Assembly (NCBI GenBank): GCA_937128505.1
Contig: CAKZMM010000048.1
Location: 1 to 47,641 of the forward strand
Direction of reading: 5' to 3'
Length of the DNA: 47,641 nt
DNA from: an uncultured Thermogutta sp.
GTDB taxonomy: Bacteria > Planctomycetota > Planctomycetia > Pirellulales > Thermoguttaceae
The notes under the pieces are model-generated. The model was not told the origin of the DNA and did no database searches. It saw only the letters and a list, made by a program, of their open reading frames with translations. The translations under genes were made by a program, and so were the position numbers. This document shows, one piece after another, positions 18,295-27,800 of the stretch (the stretch's first letter is position 1; every line of letters begins with the position of its first letter).

Positions 18295-18850
18295 GATCGT
18301 TCGATCAACCATTCCCAATTGTTCAGATAAGGAATTGATTTACAGTCCGAGTGATTCTTTGGGTGTTTAGGAAGGCTGGGTATACTGGAAAATATTTGGT
18401 CAGATTCCCAAAGAGTTTGGTCGGCTGGTGGCAAGGTCCCAGGAATCATAAGCGCGATGGGTTAAAAGAGGCTTTAATCTTCGACCACCATTGGAAAGCA
18501 AAGAACCCAAAGCGATTCTGATTGGTCGGCACGAAAACTCGCAATAGCTTCCGCCGTACGAATCCGACTTACAAGGTCTGCTCCGTCCGGCAGGGCATGA
18601 AAAGCTTCATTTGTCCGTAGCAATCGTGCTTAGCAATCCGGCGGCAATCGCCGGCTCCAAGCCGCGAGGGAATCCTTCAATTCCGTTGAATTACGACCGT
18701 AAACATGAATTTTGACCTTAAACAGTTTGTTATGTAACTGTGGCGATATACTTGATGACCTTTCGCAAACAACCGACGCGTCTCCCGTCGTTTGTCACCC
18801 TGAACCAGACACGAAGCGAAAATTCCTTATCTCCTTCCAAAACGAGGCGG

Positions 18851-21800
18851 ATGGTCATGTTCAGTCATACCAACGGCCGTTTACCGTCTTTCAACCCGCC
18901 TGTCGTTCAGGTTCTGTTGATCCTGCTTGCTTTCGAGCTGGTCCCCGCCTGGAGAATCGGTCCGGTGCTTGGCCTGCAAGCAGAACCGCAAACGGGGGCA
19001 CGGGAAGCCGCAGTGGAGGTTCAAGGTACCGGTGCCGGGAGCTCGGCCGCTCAACTGGCCTCCGCCGAGAAATCAAGTGTGGGGGCGCCGGCTGCCGCGG
19101 AGCTAGGGGGTCCTGAAACACCTGAGTCGGCCTCTTCAACCGGTCCTCCCCGACACCGGGGGCAAGGCGAGCGAGAAGCCTCCGGCCCTATCGCAACGGC
19201 TGCCGTTACCTCGGGAATCGCTGCGCGTCCCCTCGAAGAGTTAGGGAATCCCAATGTAGCGGAACAGTTGCGGTTGTCCCCCTCTCAACGGGCGGAGATC
19301 GCGGCGATACTTGCCGAGCGAAAAAGCCAGTTAGAACCGGCGGATGAAAGCATTCGTCCTGACATCATTCGCAAGTTTGACACGAAGCTTTGGGGCGTTC
19401 TGACTCCGGAGCAAAAGGCCGCTTTTGCGGCCGGTGAGCGGGTTCCGGTCTTAAGATTTCAATTCCGCTTTCAGCGTTGGGAGCATGTGTTGGAGTGGCT
19501 TGCCCAGCAGGCGGGCTTGTCCCTTGTTCTCGATGCTCCGCCGCCCGGAACATTCAATTACACGGATAACCGCGAATATACTCCGACCGAAGCCATCGAC
19601 TTGGTCAACAGTGTGCTGCTGACCAAGGGCTATGCTTTGGTGCGGCGGGAAGGGATGCTCATCCTGCTTCATTTAAAGGGGGAGTTGCCTCCGGGGTTGG
19701 TTCCCCGGGTCAGCTTGGAAGAGGCCCGGCGGATGGGGAAGCACGATCTGGTCACCGTGAGCTTTTCCACCGGCCGGCGCAATTCCGAACAGGTCTCTCA
19801 AGCCGTGAAGGCTTTGCTGGGGCCATATGGCAAACTGCTTGCAATACCGGGGACTAATCAAATTTTGGTGACGGAAAGAGCGGGGACGATGGATGCAATC
19901 GAGCAAATCATCCAAAGTATCCCCGAACCATCCCCACCTCCGCCACAACCTAAACCCCGGGAGCCTGAACCGTTCGAAGTTCAGATTTACCCACTAAAAA
20001 CGGCGGACCCTAACGCCGTACTGAGCGTGCTGACCACGCTTTTTTCCTCAGCCAAGATCGTGCATGATCCTAAACTAAATCAGCTCAACGTCTATGCCAC
20101 CCCCAGCCAGCACAATGGCATCAAATCGATTTTAGCGAGGATGGAATCGCAGGAGGCCCCCGAGCGGGCCCCGCGGCTGGAGACTTACCCGGTAGCTACT
20201 CCGGGCGATGGAGAATCCCTGGTAGCCAATTTGCAATTAGCAGCCCCGGCGGCCAAGTTGCGGTACGACGAAGAAGCTCGCCGGCTGATTGTTTGGGGTT
20301 CGCCTGCCGAACATGAGGCGATCAAGCTCAGCTTGGAGAAACTCCAGGCGGCAACCGCGCCGGAAACGGCCGTTCAGCTTGAGGCGTATCGACTCCTCCG
20401 CACGGACCCGCGCCAACTCGCGTTGTTGTTGGAAAAGCTTGTACCGCGGGCCAAAGTTACTTTCGATTCGGGACGCAAACAGCTTTTGGTCCTGGCCACC
20501 CCGGCCGATCATGCCTTGGTTCGCGCGACCATTCAGGAACTGGAGCCGACCGTGGTCGACTCCCAGACACCGGAGCTGCGCATCTACGAGCTTCAGCGGG
20601 CCGATCCAGAGCTTTTAGTGGACCCATTGAGCCAATTGGCTCCGCGTGCCCAGATCACGGCAGACGAGAAAAATCAACGGCTGATTATTTTGGCCCCTCC
20701 GGAGCTGCATGAAACAATCGCTAAGGCGATTCGTGAAGCTGACGCAGCCCCTGGCGGTCAATTCGGTCGACGAGTAGCCATCTATCCGCTTCGGGGGGTA
20801 GATCTTTCGGGCTCAGCCGGGAGAGGTATCGTCGGCCTAATCGAGCGTTTAGCCCCCAATAGTCGCGTAACCGTCGACAGCCAGCGAAACCAGCTGGTCG
20901 TTTACGCCAGCGAGGAAGACCACCGCGTGATCCGCGAGGCGTTGTCGCAGTTGGGGCACGGTGTCGACATCACGGCAGCGCCCACGATTGAGGTCTATCC
21001 GATCCGACGAGCCGACAGCGCGGCCATTGTGGAGCTTTTGCGGAATTTGGTGCCCGGCGCACAGGTTTCCGTGGATTCGCGGAGCGGGTCGCTCGTGGTT
21101 CTTGCAACGGCGAATGATCATCAATTGATCAACGAAACCTTAGCTAAATTGGCCACGGGGCAGCCCGGTGGAGAGCGATCCTTGGTGCTCTATCCTACGG
21201 CAGCCGATGAACGAACCCGACTCCAGGCGGTCTTGACCAGTTTAAGTGCAGAATTGCCCGGCCTGCGGGTGATCAGCGATGCGGTGCCCGGAAGCATTGC
21301 CATCTGGGCCACGGCCGAAGAACATCAGTTGGTTTCCCAAATTTTGCAGCAACTCAAAACCGGGTTGCCGGAAGAATCGCAATACCAATTGGTGGCGTAC
21401 CCGTTGCAGTGGGCGGAGCCCAGTAGCACGCTCCAAGCCTTGCGGCAACTTTATCCTCAAATCCAAGTCGTTTCCGAGTCTGCAACGCGTCGACTTTTGA
21501 TTTGGGCATCTGCCAAGGAGCACGAAGCCATTCGGAGTTCCTTGGCGGAGATCGATCGGCCCGCACCGGAGGGCAGTCAGCCGCGTTTCGAGACCTATTA
21601 TCTGCGTGGAGCCGCCGGCAGCACGGTCCTGAGTACCTTGCAGCAGTTGGTTCCTTCGGCCCGTTTGGTGCTGGAGTCAGGCGGTCGAAAAATCGTTGCC
21701 TGGGCCACACCGAAAGAGCACGAAACGATCCGCGCGGCTTTGGCAGAATTGGGCGAGGGAGATTCTCCGGAGAGATCTCCCCAAATGCAGATTTATCCGC

Positions 21801-24800
21801 TGGGCAATCTCAACCCCTCGAGCACGATGACTTTGTTGCAATCATTGGTTCCCGATGCCCAACTGAGTATTGATAGCCAAAGCTCGAGTTTAGTCGCGGT
21901 AGCTTTGCCGGCGGATCATGAGGTAATTCGCGCCGCCTTGGATCAGCTTCGGGTAGCGCGGCAAAAGCCGGCCGGGATGGAGTTACGCTACTATCCTTAT
22001 CAAGTGGAACCGGCGCAAGCTCTCCTCGATTTGCTACGGACCTTAGCGCCCTCCGCTCAGGTTACGGTGGACCGAGAGCGGAAGCGACTGATGGTTGTGG
22101 CCTACGCCGAAGATCATACTCTTGTTGAGAAGACGTTGAAGGACTACGAGGCAAATACCCCAGCCGAGTCAACGCGCCGAGTGGCCGTCTTCAATCTTTC
22201 CCCGGCTGAGCGCAAGCGCTTGGAGGCCCTCTGGCCGAGTTTGCAACGAGATCTACCCGGTGTGCAACTGCTGCCGGAGAGCCGGCCGGGGGAGGTCGCC
22301 ATTTGGGCTCGACCGGAAGAGCAGCAGCTTGTGGCGGAAATCATTCGGCAACTGCAGCAGACTCCGGATGTTTCCCGCAGTTTTCAATTGCTTGTTTATC
22401 CGATTTCTGCCGCCGATCCGCAAAGTGTGCTCACGATGGTGCAAACCCTTTTCCCGAATGTTCAGGCGGTGCTTGATCAGAAATCGCGGCGGGTCATGAT
22501 CTGGACGCCCAGCGACGAATATCCCCGCGTACTCGAAGCCCTCCGGGAAATCGATCGGGGAACGCCGGGTCAGTGGCAAGAACAACTTCGAATTTATCCG
22601 GTCAGCAAAACGGATCCGCAAGTTGCCGTCCAACTGCTTCGGGAGCGGGCCCCCGAAGCTCGCATTACCGTCGACAGCCGGGCCGGACAACTCGTCGTCT
22701 GGGCCACCCTGGCCGATCACAAAATTATCGAAGAGACCTTGGAGCAGTTGGAGGCCGGACCGGGCGAAAAACACAAACCGCGGTTGGTGGTTTATCCGGC
22801 GGGGAAAGTGGATACTTCGGCCCTCGCCACTTTGCTCCGAAGTCTGGTGCCTGAGGCGCGAATTGCCGTTGATAGCAAAACCGGAGGACTTGCGGTTTGG
22901 GCCAAGCCGGAGGATCACGAGCTCATAGCCGAAGCAATCGAGGAGTTATCCCGCGAGGAGGTAGCGGGTGCCGCCCCCGTGGTACGACAATACGATTTAC
23001 CAGGGGCTGTTCCCTCCAATTTGATGTCGATCCTCGCCGGGGCTTTCCCACTAGCGCGATTCTCCCTGGGAACAGCTTCCAATCAACTCATCGCTTGGGC
23101 CAAGCCGGAGGAGCATCAGCTCATCGCCCAACTGCTTGAGGAGCTGTCGCGCGCCGAGTCGTCGGCTACCGCTCCGCGATTGGCCACGTACACCGTGCAA
23201 GGGACTACCGCCAGCGAAGCGGCCCGCATCATTCGACTTCTCGTACCAGAGGCAACACTTACCGTCGGGAGCAATCCGCAACAGTTGATTGCTTGGGCTC
23301 GGCCTGCGGATCACGAAAAGATTTCCCAAGCTCTCCAGCAATTGGCGCAAAGCACTGGCGGCGATGACGCTGCGGAGTTAGTGGTCTACAACCTCCGTTC
23401 CGCCAATGCCTACAGTGCGATGCAATCGCTGCGGATGATTGTGCCGGAAGCCCAATTAAGTGTCGGCTCGGATATGAAGCAATTGATCGCCTTGGCAAGA
23501 CCGGCAGAGCATCGGCGGATTACTGCCGCCTTGGAGCGGATCGATGTTCGTCCTCCCGAGGAGGAAGAACTTCGGGTTTATAGCCTCGAGGGGATGACGG
23601 TCATGAGGGCGATCTATGCGATGCGGCTTCTGCGCGACGCGGTCCCCGAGGCAACGATGACCCTCGGTTCCGACAGCAATCAGTTGCTGGTGTGGGCTCG
23701 GCCCGAAGATCATCAAAAACTGCAAGGTTTGCTCGATCAATTGCTGAGCAAAGGGCCACCGGAAAAGGCTCCGCAGGCTGTGGTCTACCAACTCCGCTCG
23801 ATCAGTGCCAGTGCGGCAACTCAGGTTCTTCGGGCTGCCATACCGGATGGAACATTCGTGCCGGATGCAAGCGATCCTTATCGCCTCACGGTCTGGGGCT
23901 CGCCGGCCGATCAGCAGATGGTGGAGCGGGTTTTGAACCAAATCGATATTGAGGACCAGAGGGAAGGTTATCGCTTGGCCACGTATGAATTACAGGGGAT
24001 TTCTCCCAGCTACGCGATTCAGCTTCTGACTCGGGCAGTGCCAGGGGCGCAGCTTCTGCCGGCAGCCGATCCGCAACAATTGATCGCTTGGGCCCGCCCG
24101 CAAGATCACGAGAGAATTCAGCAAACCCTCGAGGACTTGCGGCGCTCCCAGGCCCAAAGCGAGCGGACGGCGGTCGTCTACACCCTCAAGACGCTCACTG
24201 CCGCCACGGCCATGCCCTTGATTCGGCAAGTTCTCCCTCAAGTGCAACTGACTAGCGGGACGGATGCAAATCAGTTCATCGCTTGGGCCAGCCCGGCCGA
24301 TCATGAAGCGATTCGACGACTCTTGGCGGAAGTGGATTTGCCGGGCAATCGGGGGATGGAAGTGCGCGTCTATCGGCTTGAGGGGATGGATGCGAGCCAA
24401 GCATATTACGCACGATATTTCTTGATCTCATCGTTCCCTAATGCGAGGGTGACAAGCGGGGTGGAGGCTGATCAAGTTATCATTTGGGCCACCCCGGCGG
24501 ATCACGAGCAAATTGCCGAAGTCGTGGGCCAATTGACGGCCAAGGAGCCCCCCGAAAAAGCCAAACGGGTCGCCCTGTACACTCTTCGACATATCCCGGC
24601 AAGCCAAGCCGTACAGGTACTCCGCCCGGCGGTACCGCAGGTTTCGCTTTCTGTCGATACGACCGATCCCTATCGGCTGATTGCCTTCGGTTCCCCGCGC
24701 GACCACGAATCAATTGCCGAGATCTTAGGAAGAATCGACACGGCGGAGTCGGCCCTGGGACAACCTACGGCAGCCACGTACACGGTCGAAGGCCTATCGG

Positions 24801-27800
24801 CGACCTACGTCATTCAGTTTTTGTCTCGGATTGTTCCGACCGCGCAATTTTCCATGGGGAGTGACCCGCAACAATTCATGGCCTTTGCACGGCCCCAGGA
24901 GCACGAACGAATTCGCGAGACTTTGGAGCAATTGAAGACGGCGGGACCGAGCGATCCGCGCTTGGAAGTTTATCCTCTGGAAACCGGGGATAGTCGCTCG
25001 GTCTTAACGTTAATGCAATCGGCAGTACCTACCGCAAAAATAAGCACTTCCAGCGACGGACGGCAACTCCTGGTCTATGGCCGCCCCGAGGAGCAGCGGC
25101 GTGTCCAAGAGATCCTCGACACCTTGGCCCGACAATCAAAGACCGAACCGGCGGTCATGGAGGTGTACACGGTACGTCCGCCGGGCAATGCTTACAGCAT
25201 GATGCAGCTTCTGCGGGATGCTTTTCCCCAAGCAAGGTTCGCCCTAGGGAGCAACATGCAGCAGCTTGTGGTTTACGCAAGTGCGGAAGAGCATCGTCAA
25301 ATCTCAGAGGCTCTTGCCCGGCTAGAGCAAGGGGTACAGAGCGATCCCCCAAAAATGCGGGTGTATGACGTGGGAACCGCCGACCCCTCGCGGTTGACGA
25401 GTATCCTCGCGATGGCTTTCCCGAATGCTCAGTTTGCTCCGGCGGGCGACCCCGGCAAATTGGTAGCCTGGGCTCAGCAGGCCGATCATCGATTGATTGA
25501 GCAAGCGGTGGGGCAATTGCGTGCGGAAAGTTGGGGCGCCGAAAGCCGGGTAATGTTGCTTTTTCCGCTGCGGAGGGCCGATGCCCAAGCCGTCATGCAG
25601 GTCTTGAGCCCTACGCTTCGAGAACATGCGCAGTTTGTGGTTGATCCCACACGCAACGCACTGGTGGTCTGGGCCGATCGTCGGTTTCACGAAGCCATCC
25701 GCCGCGCCGTCGAGCAATACTTGATGGCGGCTAATGAAACCCCCGAAATGGCCCCTCGCGTATACCGCTTCCGGTACGCGGATCCATCCACGACGATGAC
25801 CGTGCTGCGGACGATTGTGCCGGATGCCCAGATTGCCCTCGACTGGGCGAATCAGACCCTCGTCATCAGCGCGCTACCCGAGGAACACTTGAAGATCGAG
25901 CAAACCCTTGCCCAAATGGATCGGGAAGATGCTGGCGGTTTGCGTCCCGTGTTGCGGGTGCACCGGATGGACGGACTTGATCCGTCGGAAGTCTATAGCT
26001 CACTTCGGCAACTGTTCCGCTACGATCTAAGTATTCAGCTTGCCCTTGATGAGCCGAATGAGTCGATTTTGGCGATCGCCCCGCCGACCAAGCACGAGGT
26101 AATTGCTCGGATCATTGAGGAAATTCGGGCAGCTTCGCAACAAGGTGGCGGAGTAACGGTGGGTTTCTATTCCTTGAAAAACATCGATCCTTCAGCCGCG
26201 CTATCGGTTTTGCGATCCTTGATGCAACAGCGGGGTGTTCGCGCAGAGCTTTCGTTGGAACCGCAGAGTAACCAATTGGTCGCCATTACGCGGCCGGAAT
26301 ACCACGCTTGGATCGAGGCCATGCTCGAGCAGATGCGGGGCGAGGATCGCGAGCTGGAGATTTTGCAATTGGAAGAGGTGGATGTTTACACAGCCCAAAC
26401 GGCGATCCGCCAACTGTTTGCCGATGAGTCTCAGCCCCCGGAGATCGATGTCGATTATTCGACCCAACAACTTTTCGTCCAGGCGACGGCGGAGCAGCAC
26501 CGCCGCATCCTAGAACTTCTGGGCAAAATGGGAGAAAGCCGTTTGGCGTTGGTGGCTTCGTTAGGCGGGAAAGCGAGCCGGGTGATCCGCTTCGAAGGGG
26601 ATGCGGAAGCGGCAGTAAGGCAGATCGAGCGGGTTTGGTCGCAACTTCGTCCCAATCCACTTCGGATTATTACTCCCGCCGCAACCGCCGGCTCTGTGGA
26701 TGCCCGAGAAATATCCCCGGGAGGAAATCCTCGATCCACCGGTCCGCGCATCGAGCGTAAACCGGCGGTTCCCGCTGCGCCGAATCCGCCTCAAAGCCCG
26801 GGGGCGAAACCGGCGGACGATCCCCAGCAACCGGATCGAGGATCGGGAAACACCTCGTGGTGGCAGAAAGGTAGGCAGGTTTTGGCGCAAGCCGAACAAG
26901 ATTGGTCGGCTCGTCTCTCCATTGCCTCTTTCAGAACCTCGGGTATTGGTGGAAAAACGGTATTGATTGAGGCACCCTTTGATTTTGCCGATGCCCCTGG
27001 CGCGGAATCGACCCAGTCGTCGCCCTTAGCGAGGGGAGAGGCCACCGTTTCGGAGCGGGCTGCTGGCATGCCGGAATCTGCTGCGGGAAATCCGGATCAA
27101 AAAGCCTCGAAAGAAGCAGAAAAATCCGTAGATGCCAAGGAAGCTCAAGATGAGAAGGGATCTCGCGAAGGAAACGAATCGCGAGAAGCCAAACATTCTT
27201 CTCAAGAGGTGAAAGCATCTGCTGAAGCGCAAGCTACCCTAGAAAAGCAATCTGACGAGATGAAAGGTGGAGAATCATCACAATCTACAGGTTCAAGGGA
27301 ATCGGAGAAGAATACCGAATTGGACGAAGCTGCGGGAGCTCAAGGAACCAAAATTCCAGAAGACACGCAGGAAGCGAAGGCTGCCGCAGGAGGGGAAATA
27401 GCCTCTGAGTCCGCCAAAAATCCTGCCATTGAAGCCGTCGAAGTTTCGGCGTCCACCACTTCATCAGAATATTCTTCATCAGAAAAATCTTCCTCACGAC
27501 TTCCTTCGCCTGAACATCCTTCGCCTGAGCATTCTTTATCTGAACACTCTTCGCCTGAGCATTCTTCAGAGCACGGCAAATCCCCGGTGACGGCTGCCCA
27601 AGTTCCGGCAAGTGGTCAAACGGGAGCCCCCCCTTCGCCGGCTTCAGAGGGGCAAGGCATTACCCCCCAACCGCAAGAAAAAGCCGAGACCACCGAGTCG
27701 GTTTCCCAAAGCAGCACGTTCGAATCTCCGGGGAGCCCTGGGGCGGATCGTCCGGCAAGTCCACAAAGGCAAGCCACCGAGGCGGGGGCACCGCCGGTGT

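Larger units (their letters stand above)
16936..18850. other. Very long spacer before the giant gene
   Basis: About 1.9 kb between divergent genes with no frame that reads like protein. Two short tandem duplications are present (17107-17142 and 18273-18294). A TTGACC/TAACTG pair with 17-base spacing (18712-18740) is a weak promoter candidate about 110 bases before the giant gene start. A GGTTCGATCC stretch at 17793 looks like a tRNA T-loop but nothing around it folds as tRNA. Confidence 0.55.

Noticed and set aside
22253-22918. A 221-residue minus-strand frame and many similar frames opposite the giant gene
   Set aside because: They are shadows of the repeated plus-strand coding sequence and recur with its period.
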